Assembly: GCA_028687435.1 (NCBI GenBank)
Contig: JAQUAF010000011.1
Span: 1-64,000, forward strand
Direction of reading: 5' to 3'
Source: Verrucomicrobiia bacterium
GTDB lineage: Bacteria > Verrucomicrobiota > Verrucomicrobiia > JABWAM01
DNA: 64,000 nt
Under the pieces are notes generated by a model. It searched no databases and had not been told where the DNA came from. It saw only the letters and a list, made by a program, of their open reading frames with translations. Below are positions 43,647-53,102 of this stretch, piece after piece (position 1 is the first letter of the stretch; each line of letters begins with the position of its first letter). Both the position numbers and the translations under genes were made by a program.

Positions 43647-44101
43647 ATGGACACGATGTGAAAATTTCTTCCTTCAAGCGGCTGTTTCGGGAGCGGGGGG
43701 CGTGGCGTCAGGCGGTTCAATCGCTGGTTTGCCGCGCCAACCGGCGTTTGGGGAGGCGGACCTTGGGGCGTTTTTATTTCGAGGGGCTTTACGCGGAGGA
43801 CGACCCGTGGCATTACGAGGACAGCGAATACGAAAAGGCCAAGTACGCCAAGACCCTGGCCGCCTTGCCCCGGGAGAAGTATTGCCGCGGATTGGAGATT
43901 GGATGCAGCATCGGGATTTTCACCCGGTTGCTGGCGGAGAGGGTGGAGCGGCTGGATGCGCTGGACATTTCAAGGCGGGCTGTGGCGCGGGCTGCGGAGA
44001 GGCGTGGGATTCGCGATTTGTGGCTGAAAAATTTCCGGTCAACCCCATGTTCATATCAAAAGGAGCTATTTCTGAAAAATGATGGGATGACTGCGAAATG
44101 A
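43643..44101 (+). CDS. NodS-like methyltransferase, C-terminally truncated
   Basis: A 152-residue protein starting at GTG 43643, overlapping the asnB stop (GTGA). DPWHYEDSEYEKAKYAKTL then CRGLEIGCSIGIFTRLLAERV and LDALDISRRAVARA are the hallmark start of NodS-type SAM-dependent N-methyltransferases. The family continues for about 50-60 further residues; here it switches at about residue 125 to unrelated sequence ending FLKNDGMTAK. That ending lies in a 30-base segment (about 44069-44100) nearly repeated at 44802-44834, so recombination probably cut the gene. Likely non-functional. Confidence 0.75.
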   Translation: MNGHDVKISSFKRLFRERGAWRQAVQSLVCRANRRLGRRTLGRFYFEGLYAEDDPWHYEDSEYEKAKYAKTLAALPREKYCRGLEIGCSIGIFTRLLAERVERLDALDISRRAVARAAERRGIRDLWLKNFRSTPCSYQKELFLKNDGMTAK

Positions 44102-44505
44102 AAATGTTGGTTCAAATGGTGTTTGGCGCCATTGGGGCTATTCTGACCGCCCTGTTGCTGGTGTTTGGATTGGCGGGGTTGAGCGAGATTGGAGTTGATC
44201 TTTATTTTTGCGGATGCAAAGGGGCGGTGTTGGATCCCATGTTGTTCGGAGCGCCAATCGGTGGAGTTTGCGGACTTGTTTTGTATCGAAGAATATTTGG
44301 CGCCGGGATGCCGCGGGGAATCCTGCCGGTGATCCTCGGGATTGTTTTGGGGACGGTTGGAGCGGTTTGCGGTATTATGATGATGGATATTGCCGGTGTT
44401 GTGATTGGCTTGGTTTTATCGTTTGTCACGAGCGTTTTTTTCTGTTTTACCGGCTGTCATGCGCCTTTGATTTTTATGAAAAGTGAGGATATTGAAAGAA
44501 AATAA
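44098..44505 (+). CDS. small four-TM membrane protein
   Basis: A 135-residue highly hydrophobic protein with about four membrane spans rich in Gly, Val and Leu, starting at ATG 44098 that overlaps the previous stop (ATGA). It is not recognised. Three Cys in YFCGCKGAV and CFTGCHAP are notable. It may have arrived with the segment that truncated the preceding methyltransferase. Confidence 0.6.
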   Translation: MKMLVQMVFGAIGAILTALLLVFGLAGLSEIGVDLYFCGCKGAVLDPMLFGAPIGGVCGLVLYRRIFGAGMPRGILPVILGIVLGTVGAVCGIMMMDIAGVVIGLVLSFVTSVFFCFTGCHAPLIFMKSEDIERK

Positions 44506-44507
44506 AT

Positions 44508-44832
44508 CACAGCCATCCCATAATTTTGCAAAACAGGCAAATTTTAGGTTTTGTTCAGAAGAGCATGAAGTGAAAAACCAAAAGCTGAGATTAAGATTGC
44601 ATGGATTAGCCACGGAGTCCCCACGGACATCCCCCGACCCTGTCCACTCGACTTTGCTCGTGGCAAGCCACCTCCCTCCTGCCCTTGCGATGAGGATAGC
44701 CTTGGGAAGGAGGGCGAGGGGCACCAGGGTCTGAGGGATGTCCGTGGGGCTCCGTGGCTAAAAAGTTTTTGGTCAACTCTCAATTGCATTACGATAAAAA
44801 AAATATTTCTGAAAAATTATGGGATGGCTGTG
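44508..44832. mobile_element. nested inverted-repeat element (325 bp)
   Basis: Outer arms 44508-44527 (CACAGCCATCCCATAATTTT) and 44813-44832 are perfect 20-base reverse complements. Inside, 44606-44633 and 44735-44761 form a second inverted pair, identical but for one extra T, starting TTAGCCACGGAG; pairing continues irregularly inwards. There is no gene inside. The outer arm also occurs in direct orientation, slightly changed, at about 44069-44100. The layout suggests a non-autonomous element or a set of recombination repeats. Confidence 0.65.
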
Positions 44833-44846
44833 AAAACAAATGTAAA

Positions 44847-46040
44847 ATGATGTTTGGGATATTGAATGCAATGGGTTGGTCGCTGTTTTTGTTTGCCGCC
44901 ATGGGGGCGGCTGAGGGGGACTCCATTGACAAATATGAGCAATCCCTGTGCTCCACGAATTTGGAATCCCGAGTTCAGGCATTGTGTCAACTGAAACAGA
45001 TGGGCGCCTTGGCCGGGCCGGCGCTTCCATTCATCGAGCCGTTGTTCAAGGATGAATCCATAAAAATTCAAATGGCCGCCATTGCGGTGGCGGGTGAGAT
45101 TGGTCCCGCTGCCAAAGAAGCCGTGCCGCAACTGGTTGCATTTCTAAAATCGGACGATGTCCGCCTCCTTCGTTCAGTCCTGACCGCTTTGGGACAAATC
45201 GGCTCCGAAGCCAGTGTTGCGATGCCCGAATTTGTCCGCCTGCTCCGGCATCAGGACGAGGCCATCCGGACAGTGGCGGCCTGGACCATCGGAAGAATGG
45301 GATCCAAAGACGCGCGAGCGGCCAGGCTGCTGGCCGCGATGCTTTCCGACGGCAGTTTTACTGTGGCCAAGAGTTCGGCAAACGCCTTGGGCCGGTTGGG
45401 TGATGATTCTCCTCAAGTCATATCGGCTCTTTGTGAGCGGTTGCAGTCAAGCGCAAACGATCTTGTTCTGTCTTCGCTGATGTCCTTGGTCAAGTTGCAT
45501 GCCGACCCCAAGGTTGCGGGACCGGCTCTTAAAAAGGCAATCGTTGTATGGAATAATGAAAAAGGGATTCCCGGCTGGCGTAGAGATTTCCATCGTCAGC
45601 TTGCGGACAGGGCAATGGATGCCTTGAACGGAAAAATATCGTGGGTTCCTGATCGGGCGGGTGACTGTCTTGGAAAGCGCATGAGATTTAAATGCAGGGT
45701 GGCAAGCGGAAAGGGACGCTGGCTTCAGGTGTTCGATGAGGATTTGATCGCGATTGCTTCTGCGTTTCCATGCGGCGTGGATATGGCGTCTTTTTCACCC
45801 AAGGAATGGATTCAGGTTGATGGGATGCTGAACGAAAAATGGATTTCAGATCCCTGCACACGCTCGCAAGTGGCTTTCCAAGTCGTGCGCAGCATCACCG
45901 TTTTTTCCGCCAGCCGTATTTTGGTGGATGAGAAGGTTGTTGCGGAAAAAATAAATATCCCTTTTGATGGGATGCGGGGTGAAAAAGAAGGATGTATTTT
46001 GAACGAATTGAGGGGGCGGATAACAAGAGAACCGAGATGA
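44847..46040 (+). CDS. exported HEAT-repeat protein
   Basis: A 397-residue protein starting MMFGILNAMGWSLFLFAAMGAAEG, a signal peptide. From about 35 to 250 it has at least five HEAT-like helical repeats (for example IQMAAIAVAGEIGPAAKEAVPQLVAFLK and RTVAAWTIGRMGSKDARAARLL). The C-terminal 130 residues look beta-rich. Such repeats mediate protein binding; the partner is unknown. Its stop overlaps the next start (ATGA). The earliest codons lie close to the right end of the inverted-repeat element. Confidence 0.75.
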   Translation: MMFGILNAMGWSLFLFAAMGAAEGDSIDKYEQSLCSTNLESRVQALCQLKQMGALAGPALPFIEPLFKDESIKIQMAAIAVAGEIGPAAKEAVPQLVAFLKSDDVRLLRSVLTALGQIGSEASVAMPEFVRLLRHQDEAIRTVAAWTIGRMGSKDARAARLLAAMLSDGSFTVAKSSANALGRLGDDSPQVISALCERLQSSANDLVLSSLMSLVKLHADPKVAGPALKKAIVVWNNEKGIPGWRRDFHRQLADRAMDALNGKISWVPDRAGDCLGKRMRFKCRVASGKGRWLQVFDEDLIAIASAFPCGVDMASFSPKEWIQVDGMLNEKWISDPCTRSQVAFQVVRSITVFSASRILVDEKVVAEKINIPFDGMRGEKEGCILNELRGRITREPR

Positions 46041-46648
46041 TGACGCGTGCTCTGGTGTTTTTTGCGGCAATTCAATGTTGCATGTCGCTTTGCGCAAAGG
46101 AGCTTTCCATTGGCGATAAATGCAAATCTCCGGACGGTCAATGCGAAATTTCGATGGTCAAAACGGTTTTTTTATGGCCGGACAACCATCTGCCCGGGCT
46201 TGAGTGGAAAATGGATTTCTGTTCGATTGTGATTTCAAAGAAAGGGGTTTCCCTGAAAAACCTGATTGTGGAAAGGCGGAGAACCCATGTGGTTTGGGCG
46301 CCTGATTCAAAATTCGCGCTGATTGCCGACTCGCCCGACAAGGGGAATGTGAAGCTTGTTGTGGTTGAGGTGGATGACTGGCAGGTTGAGATTCATGATG
46401 TGAATTTTGATGCGGTGCGGCAATTGGCCTTGCGTGAAGTGCCCGTGACCGAAGATGTTTTCCGGACTTTGTGTGTTGAATCGGTTGAGACGATATCCGC
46501 ACCGGCGCCGGCTTCTTTTGCCGGGGTTTTTCGGCGCGCCGGCGGAAAAAAAGAGGCGCTTGTCAAATTTGAAATTGCGCGTGACAGGCGGGGTGATGGA
46601 AGATTTGTCGCGACAATTCTTTCCGTAAGCAAAAGCGATGGATTATAA
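46037..46648 (+). CDS. exported protein of unknown function
   Basis: A 203-residue protein beginning MMTRALVFFAAIQCCMSLCAKE, a likely signal peptide (a lipobox is possible but weak). Mature sequence includes VVWAPDSKFALIADSPDKGNVKLVVVEVDDWQ, reminiscent of a beta-propeller blade. Four Cys lie near the N-terminus. It overlaps the HEAT-repeat gene by ATGA and presumably works with it. Confidence 0.65.
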   Translation: MMTRALVFFAAIQCCMSLCAKELSIGDKCKSPDGQCEISMVKTVFLWPDNHLPGLEWKMDFCSIVISKKGVSLKNLIVERRRTHVVWAPDSKFALIADSPDKGNVKLVVVEVDDWQVEIHDVNFDAVRQLALREVPVTEDVFRTLCVESVETISAPAPASFAGVFRRAGGKKEALVKFEIARDRRGDGRFVATILSVSKSDGL

Positions 46649-46828
46649 GGTTTTTCATTGTGGCGGAGATGGCGCCGCAGCCACTTCCACCTTCGCCCGA
46701 ACGCTTCGGCGAGACAGGTTGGCGCGGCGAAGGCCCGCGTTCCCGGGAGATTAATGCGTTTGCCCTGTGTTTTTTCGCAAAATTCCTTCAGTCTTCAGCC
46801 TTCGGTCTGATAATCTGTTCATCTCCCC

Positions 46829-48061
46829 ATGAAGCGAATTTTGTTAATCACCGGCAGTCATGTGGTGTCTTGTCCGCGTCTGGTCAAGAATGCGGACGCT
46901 TTGCACCGGGCTGGTTATGAGGTTCTGGCGTTGGGGACGCAGACGGTGCCGGCGGCTTCGCGGATGGATGCGGCGCTGGCGGGGAGGCGGCCTTGGCGGA
47001 TTCATTTTCTGAACCTGGAAAAACGCGGTTTATGGCTTCGAGCCTATTGGAAGGCGGGCCGGTTGCTGGCCGGGCAGTTGATTCGCGGCGGGGGCGCGTC
47101 GGCGGTGGATTTTTGCCGCGCCACGGCACCGTGGTACAAATGGATTTTGCGGGAATTGGCGGAATTCAAACCGGATTTGGTGCTGGCCCATACCCTTGCC
47201 GGTTTGGTTCCGGCTCATCTGGCGTTCCAACGGATGGGGATTCCCTTTGGTTTTGACATGGAGGATTTTCATGCCGGGGAACGCGAGGGCGGATTGCTGG
47301 ATCCACGTAACCGCCTGGCGGATGACGTGTTGCGCGGGTGTCTGCTGTCGGCCCGGTTTGTCTTTTGCGCGGCGCCGTTGATCGCGTCCGAGGCGGCGAA
47401 AACGTATGGCCTGACGGAACCGCCGGTGTTGTTGAATGGGTTTCCCTTGGCGTCGTTTCCCTGGAGGGAGGAGCGGCTTCCCGCAAAGCCGGGACTGTCG
47501 CTGGCTTGGTTTTCACAGACCATTGGAATGGATCGGGGATTGCAGGATGTGCTGGTGGCGGCGGCGCTTTTGAAGGGGGATTTTACCATTCATCTTCGCG
47601 GCAGTTGCGGCGAGGAGGTACGTCGGGAGATTGAAACCCTGGCGCGTCTGGGTGGGTTTGCCGATCGTTGTCATATTCATCCCTGGTGTCCGCCGGATGA
47701 GTTGCCCGCCTGGCTGGCGCGGCATGATGTCGGACTGGCCTTGGAACCACGGACGTCTGTGAATCGCGATCTTTGTATTTCCAACAAGATTCTCCTGTAT
47801 CCGCTGGCGGGGTTGGCGGTGGCGGCAACCCGGACGCGTGGACAGGAATGGGTGATGCAACAAGCGCCGGAAATGGGTTTTTTGTATGAACCGGGTGATG
47901 TGGCGGGTTTGACCGCGGGGTTGCAACGGTGGTTGGATGATCCGGCTGCCTTGGCGGGGGCCAAGACCGCCGCGCGACGCGCGGCTGAGGAACGGTTCTG
48001 TTGGGAAAAGGAAGAGCCTCGATTTTTGAAATTAATGGAAACGACACTGGCTGGATTATGA
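46829..48061 (+). CDS. GT-B glycosyltransferase (GT4-like)
   Basis: A 410-residue protein. KRILLITGSHVVSCPRLVKNADALHRAGYEV is a typical GT-B opening, PDLVLAHTLAGLVPAHLA the mid-domain strand, and NKILLYPLAGLAVAATRTRGQ the donor-domain block in place of the standard E-x7-E motif. It starts a set of five genes overlapping by ATGA (to 53058). The 180-base gap before it has CTTCAGT-type heptamers (46785-46810). Confidence 0.82.
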   Translation: MKRILLITGSHVVSCPRLVKNADALHRAGYEVLALGTQTVPAASRMDAALAGRRPWRIHFLNLEKRGLWLRAYWKAGRLLAGQLIRGGGASAVDFCRATAPWYKWILRELAEFKPDLVLAHTLAGLVPAHLAFQRMGIPFGFDMEDFHAGEREGGLLDPRNRLADDVLRGCLLSARFVFCAAPLIASEAAKTYGLTEPPVLLNGFPLASFPWREERLPAKPGLSLAWFSQTIGMDRGLQDVLVAAALLKGDFTIHLRGSCGEEVRREIETLARLGGFADRCHIHPWCPPDELPAWLARHDVGLALEPRTSVNRDLCISNKILLYPLAGLAVAATRTRGQEWVMQQAPEMGFLYEPGDVAGLTAGLQRWLDDPAALAGAKTAARRAAEERFCWEKEEPRFLKLMETTLAGL

Positions 48062-49371
48062 TCAGCGGAACAAAAGAAAAAAAACGGGTTTGGCTGGTAT
48101 CGGCCCATTTTCCGCCGTCCAATCTGGTTTCGGTGCATCGCGCCCGGATGTTGGCCAATCACTTGGGAGCGCGGGGGTGGAGTCCCACGGTGTTGTGCGT
48201 GGCGCCGGAATATTATGAGGAAAAACTGGATCCGGAGTTGGAAAAGCTGGTGGAACCGTCGGTCCGGGTGATCCGGGTTCCGGCGATTTCGCCGCGGGTT
48301 GCCCGTCCCCTGGGTTGGGGCGACATTGGTTTGCGGGGTTGGCCTTATCTTTATCGGGCGTTGGCGGAGGAAGCCCGGCAGGGGCGGGTGGAGGTGGTTC
48401 ATATTACCCTGCCCAACAACTACCAGTCGCTTCTGGGCCGTCTTTTGTGGGAGCGGCATGGTGTGCCGTATATTCTGGATTACATGGATCCGTGGGTTTA
48501 CGAGTCCGATCAAGGGGATCGTTTTCCCAGCAAGGCGTGGGGTTCGCAGTTTTTAGCCAAAAGGCTGGAGCCGTTGGCGGTTGCCCGGGCGTCGGGAATC
48601 ATGGGGATTACCGCGCGTCATTTTGCGGGGGCGGTGAGACGCAATCCGCAACTGGCGGAGGCGCCGCAACTGGCGGCGCAGTATGGGAGTTCCCAGTGGG
48701 ATCAGGAAAAGGTTAAAGCATTGAAGATCGAGCCGAGGCGTCTGGAGCGGAATGCCCCGGTGCGGCAGATTGTTTATGCGGGAGGAATCTGGCCCAAGGC
48801 GGTGGATACGATGCGGGCCTGGTTGCGAGCCATGGGAGAAGTGAACCGGCAGTTAAAAGGCGCGAAACCGTTTCGGTTGGTTTGTTTGGGCACGGGCAAT
48901 CGGCCCTCGGATCCGGAGTCATTCCAGGTTTTGCCGCTTGCCCGCGAGGAGGGGGTTGCCGAATGGGTGCGGGAATATCCTGAAAGACATTCATTTCTTG
49001 AAGTGCTGGCGACCCTGGCGGCGGCGGAAGGTTCGCTGATTATTGGGTCCACGGAACCGCATTATTCGCCGTCGAAGTTATTTCAGTGTGTGCTGGCGCG
49101 CCGTCCGGTGGCGGCGGTGTTGTTTCATGAATGCGAGGGTTTGGGGATTCTTCGCGAATCCGGGGCCGGGATGGTGATTCCGTTTGTTTTGCCGTGGAAT
49201 GCCGGCCAAGTGACCCGGGATTGCGCGAACGCGCTTCGGCGGTGGCCGGAGCATGCTCCGGACGACGTGCGTTGGGATTTGTTTCGCGATTATGATATGG
49301 AGAACATTGCCACTCAAGTGGCGCGGTTTTACGATGAGGTGATGGATTACAATCAACGGCGGAAGACATGA
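48058..49371 (+). CDS. GT-B glycosyltransferase (GT4-like)
   Basis: A 437-residue protein. VWLVSAHFPPSNLVSVHRARMLANHL opens the acceptor domain; VPYILDYMDPWV, IVYAGGIWPKAVDTM and EPHYSPSKLFQCVLARRPVAAVL are donor-domain blocks of this GT4-like group. ATG 48058 overlaps the previous stop. Specificity unknown. Confidence 0.82.
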   Translation: MISGTKEKKRVWLVSAHFPPSNLVSVHRARMLANHLGARGWSPTVLCVAPEYYEEKLDPELEKLVEPSVRVIRVPAISPRVARPLGWGDIGLRGWPYLYRALAEEARQGRVEVVHITLPNNYQSLLGRLLWERHGVPYILDYMDPWVYESDQGDRFPSKAWGSQFLAKRLEPLAVARASGIMGITARHFAGAVRRNPQLAEAPQLAAQYGSSQWDQEKVKALKIEPRRLERNAPVRQIVYAGGIWPKAVDTMRAWLRAMGEVNRQLKGAKPFRLVCLGTGNRPSDPESFQVLPLAREEGVAEWVREYPERHSFLEVLATLAAAEGSLIIGSTEPHYSPSKLFQCVLARRPVAAVLFHECEGLGILRESGAGMVIPFVLPWNAGQVTRDCANALRRWPEHAPDDVRWDLFRDYDMENIATQVARFYDEVMDYNQRRKT

Positions 49372-50534
49372 AAAGGCTCGCGGTCATTGCCACGCATCCG
49401 ATCCAGTATTACGCGCCGATTTACCAGCGTTTGTCGGAGGCATTGGGCGGGAATGTGCGGGTTTTCTATGCCGGGGTTCCGGACGCGGAGAAGCAGGGCG
49501 AGGGATATGGGCGGGCTTTTCAATGGGACGTGGATCTGACTTCCGGTTACGAATCCACGACCGGAGCGGAGAGCATGGGACGGCTGCGGAAGGAGCTTGC
49601 GGATGGATGTTTTGACGCGGTTTTGGTTCATGGCTGGCATCATCCGTTTTATCGCGACGCCATCCGGCTGGCCTGGCGGCTGGGGGTTCCGGTGATGGTG
49701 AGGGGCGATTCGCATTTGCGAACGCCGCGTCCCTGGTGGAAGCGGGCGCTCAAGGCGCCGGTTTACCGCCGGTTGCTGAGGCGGTTTTCCTGTTGTCTGG
49801 CGGTGGGGACGTGGAATGCCGATTATTACCGGCATTATGGGGTGGCGGAGGAACGGATCATTTTATCGCCTCATTGCGTGGACAACGAACGGTTTGAGCG
49901 GCAGGCGGCGGAATGCCGTCCGCAGCGGCTGGAATTGCGGCGGCAATGGCAGGCGCGGGACGACGAGACGCTTTTTTTGTTTGTCGGGCGGTTGCATCCG
50001 ATGAAACGAGTGCCGGATTTTCTGCAGGCCTTGGCCGCATGTCGAAGTCGATGCCTGCCGGTGCGGGGGCTGGTGGTGGGTGACGGTCCGGACGCTGCCC
50101 GCTGCCGGCAATTGGCGGTGGATATTCAAGCGCCGGTGACTTTTGCCGGATTTCTCAACCAGAGCGCCATGGTGCGGGCTTATGTGGCGGCGGATGCGCT
50201 GGCGCTGCCTTCGGACGCGCGGGAGACCTGGGGGTTGGTGGTGAACGAGGCGCTGGCCTGCGGATTGCCGTGTCTGGTGTCGGATCAAGCGGGGTGTGGG
50301 CCGGACATGATCAAGCCGGGCGTGAACGGCGAGATTTTTCGTTGCGGGGATGTGGTGGATTTGATTGGCGCCATGTCGATGTATGTGACCGGGAAGGGAA
50401 AGATGGATCCGAAAAGCGAAGCATGGCGGGGTTTGGTGGAGGGACACTCCTGCGAGGCGGCGGCGCGCGGAATCCTGGCTGGTCTGGAGCTTGGGAAAGA
50501 CGGCGATGATTGCCTGGAAGGGGTGGAGGCATGA
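49368..50534 (+). CDS. glycosyltransferase family 4
   Basis: A 388-residue GT-B enzyme. LAVIATHPIQYYAPIYQRLSE is the family opening used for UDP-/GDP-sugar transferases, LFLFVGRLHPMKRVPDFLQALA begins the donor domain, and PSDARETWGLVVNEALACGLPCLVSDQAG is the E-x7-E motif. It overlaps both neighbours by ATGA. Confidence 0.9.
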   Translation: MKRLAVIATHPIQYYAPIYQRLSEALGGNVRVFYAGVPDAEKQGEGYGRAFQWDVDLTSGYESTTGAESMGRLRKELADGCFDAVLVHGWHHPFYRDAIRLAWRLGVPVMVRGDSHLRTPRPWWKRALKAPVYRRLLRRFSCCLAVGTWNADYYRHYGVAEERIILSPHCVDNERFERQAAECRPQRLELRRQWQARDDETLFLFVGRLHPMKRVPDFLQALAACRSRCLPVRGLVVGDGPDAARCRQLAVDIQAPVTFAGFLNQSAMVRAYVAADALALPSDARETWGLVVNEALACGLPCLVSDQAGCGPDMIKPGVNGEIFRCGDVVDLIGAMSMYVTGKGKMDPKSEAWRGLVEGHSCEAAARGILAGLELGKDGDDCLEGVEA

Positions 50535-51973
50535 GTCTGGATTCCGTGGACACTTATCATTGGTTGCAGACCGGACGCCGGACCAATCCGTTTCTTGTTT
50601 TTCTTTGGTGTGTATTGGGCGTGATGGCGATCCAGGCGGCCAACAGTCCCGCTGACTGGGGATTGGCATGGGTGGGGCTGGGCGCGGCGACGCTGGCGGC
50701 CTGTCATCTGTTGAGGATCCGCATGGTATTGGTGCTGACCGCTCCGGTGTTTCTGGCGATTCTCAGTTATTCGATCACCACGATTTATCTCAGCCGGGAG
50801 GCGGGCGCCTTTGACCTGTCGCGGGACAGGGGATTGAACGGCGCCATGTGGATGGCGTGGATGGGAATGGCGGCTTATCAACTGGGTCTGTTCATGGGGT
50901 TGAGGATGCCGTCGCGCATTTTGCAGGGTTCGCCGGTGCGTGTGAACATGAGGGATGCGGTGGTCATGACGCTGTTCGGGTTTTTTTGCAACGAGGTTTT
51001 GTTGAGGGTCACGCCGTTTTCGCTGAGAAATGTTGTCTATATGTTTGGCTGCTGCGCGCCGGCGGGTTTGTTTCTGATTTTGCACGCGTTTGGCGGCGCG
51101 AAGCAGGCCGGGGGGATGGGATGGCGGTTTGCGCTTTGGCTGGCGGGGGTGGGAATCTGGTTCATCGGCAGCGTGAAGAGCGGAATTTTTGGCAGCACGC
51201 TTCTCATCATGGTTTTTCTTGTGGCGCCCTACATCGAGCGGTCGCGCTGGCTGCTGGCGGCGGTGATCATGGTTTGTTTTTCGATGGCGCCCCTTTGCCA
51301 GGACATCAAGCAGGATTACCGCAAACGGCTTGCGGAAGAGGAACCGGCCAGCCGACAGACCGTGGCGGAGGTGGTGATGGAAAATTTTCGCAAGTTTTTT
51401 GTGGAAGGAGACATGAACACCTACCGCAAAGGCATCACGGCGTTGGCGGACCGCCTGTGCACATTCGACATCTGGTACCGCGTCAAACAACATCTGGATA
51501 CGCAGCGGGATTATGCCGGGGGGCGGACGGTGAAGGACGCATTGCTGGCCAGTTTCATTCCCCGTTTTCTCTGGCCCGACAAGCCGGTGACGGGCGGGGC
51601 CAGCGACCTGGCGATTCGTTACGCGGATATGCGTATTCAGGAGGGCACCAGCGTCGGGGTTGGGGCGATCAGCGAGTTTGCCATCAATGGCGGGGGAATG
51701 GCGGTGGGGTTTGGAATGCTGATGTTTGGCTTGTTTGGCGGCATGCTGTTGATTTCCGGCTGGCTTGACCGGGTGCAGCCCCTGGGGGTGATCATGGCGG
51801 TGCTGGCGTTTGCAAACATGGTGAGGCCGGAAACCAACCTGTCGGACGCATTGGGAGGCGCAATCCGGGTGGTGTTCGTCTGGGGGGTGGCGCGTTGGTG
51901 GGTGTTGAGGCGCCATCACAAAACGATTTTTCGACGCCGGGCGCCGGGACGGGAGGAGGCGGGGGAGACATGA
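50531..51973 (+). CDS. Wzy-like O-antigen polymerase/ligase family membrane protein
   Basis: A 480-residue protein with about ten hydrophobic spans and a large soluble loop (about 265-350; DIKQDYRKRLAEEE...ADRLCTFDIWYRVKQHL) between late spans. Topology, size and position in a glycosyltransferase run fit an O-antigen polymerase or ligase; sequence signatures for this group are weak, so the call rests on topology and context. GGAGG lies just before ATG 50531. It would be unusual beside a Wzm/Wzt exporter, where a Wzy polymerase is normally not needed. Confidence 0.65.
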   Translation: MSLDSVDTYHWLQTGRRTNPFLVFLWCVLGVMAIQAANSPADWGLAWVGLGAATLAACHLLRIRMVLVLTAPVFLAILSYSITTIYLSREAGAFDLSRDRGLNGAMWMAWMGMAAYQLGLFMGLRMPSRILQGSPVRVNMRDAVVMTLFGFFCNEVLLRVTPFSLRNVVYMFGCCAPAGLFLILHAFGGAKQAGGMGWRFALWLAGVGIWFIGSVKSGIFGSTLLIMVFLVAPYIERSRWLLAAVIMVCFSMAPLCQDIKQDYRKRLAEEEPASRQTVAEVVMENFRKFFVEGDMNTYRKGITALADRLCTFDIWYRVKQHLDTQRDYAGGRTVKDALLASFIPRFLWPDKPVTGGASDLAIRYADMRIQEGTSVGVGAISEFAINGGGMAVGFGMLMFGLFGGMLLISGWLDRVQPLGVIMAVLAFANMVRPETNLSDALGGAIRVVFVWGVARWWVLRRHHKTIFRRRAPGREEAGET

Positions 51974-53058
51974 GCTCGATTTTATTGCTGGTGACGGATG
52001 GATTGGATGGCCAGGCCGGAGGAGTGCAGCGGGTGACCCGGAGCGTTGTCCGGGCGGCGATGGGATTGGGGGATGAGGTTCGGGTTTGGTCGGCGAACGA
52101 TCGCGATGGCGGTTTTTGTTCGCGCGAGGCCGGGGGGGTGCGGACGTTGTGTTTCAATCGCCGGTATTTTGACATGGGGCTGGCGGCCCTGTTGGGACGC
52201 GATTTGCCTTTCGATTGCCGGAGGGTGGATTGCTGGCACCTGGCTTTGTCCCCGATCGCGCGGGTTTTGTCGGCGCGATTGCGGTGTCCTTACCGGGTTT
52301 TTTTTCATGGAGTTGAAGCTTGGGGCGGGTTTTCGTGGATTCAAAATTGGGGGATGCGTGGCGCCGCCGGTTTCGCGGCCAACAGTCGTTACACATGGGA
52401 GCGTTTCCGGTCGGTTCATCCGGATCTGGCTGGCATTCCAGCGGATGTGATTCCACTGGGATTGAATGAGGAATTTGAGCGGACAGTCGCGCCTTTTGCC
52501 GGAAGGGAAGGAAGACCGTACCTGCTTACGGTTACGCGTCTGGCGGAAACCTACAAGGGGATGGAAACCTTGTTGCGGGCGTTTTTGACGGTCAGCCGGG
52601 AATGGCCCGAAATCGAGCTTGTTTGTGTGGGGGAAGGGCCGCGGCGCGCGGAGTGGGAGGAGATGGCGGCTTCTTTGGGGCTTGCGGAACGGGTTTGGTT
52701 TGCGGGCAGGGTGCCGGACGCCGAACTGGCGGCTTTTTACGCGGGGTGCCGGGCTTTTGCGCTGCTTAGCGAGGAGGAGGGTTTTGGGATCGTTTATCTG
52801 GAGGCCATGTTCCATGGCAAACCGTGTCTGGCGTCGGGCGCCGGCGCCGCGCGGGAAATTGTGAGGGATGGGGAGACGGGGCTGGTTGTGCCGCCAAGGG
52901 ATGCCGGGGCGGCGGCGGCGGCCTTGCGGCGTTTGCTGGATGGAAGCGGGGAAAGGGAACGCCTTGGTGAAGCCGCCCGGCGGATGGTGCTTGCGGATTA
53001 CACCGCGACCGAATTTGAGGGGCGGTTGAGGAAGTTTCTCGGGCAGGCTGAAGACTGA
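51970..53058 (+). CDS. glycosyltransferase family 4
   Basis: A 362-residue GT-B enzyme. SILLLVTDGLDGQAGGVQRVTRSVV carries the acceptor-site GGVQR loop; YLLTVTRLAETYKGMETLLRAF starts the donor domain; LSEEEGFGIVYLEAMFHGKPCLAS is the E-x7-E motif. ATG 51970 overlaps the Wzy-like stop. The gene ends just before an AGGCTGAAG heptamer run. Confidence 0.92.
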   Translation: MSSILLLVTDGLDGQAGGVQRVTRSVVRAAMGLGDEVRVWSANDRDGGFCSREAGGVRTLCFNRRYFDMGLAALLGRDLPFDCRRVDCWHLALSPIARVLSARLRCPYRVFFHGVEAWGGFSWIQNWGMRGAAGFAANSRYTWERFRSVHPDLAGIPADVIPLGLNEEFERTVAPFAGREGRPYLLTVTRLAETYKGMETLLRAFLTVSREWPEIELVCVGEGPRRAEWEEMAASLGLAERVWFAGRVPDAELAAFYAGCRAFALLSEEEGFGIVYLEAMFHGKPCLASGAGAAREIVRDGETGLVVPPRDAGAAAAALRRLLDGSGERERLGEAARRMVLADYTATEFEGRLRKFLGQAED

Positions 53059-53102
53059 AGGTGAAAGGCTGAAGATGCGGCCTGTCCCGAGCCTGTCGAG
53101 GT

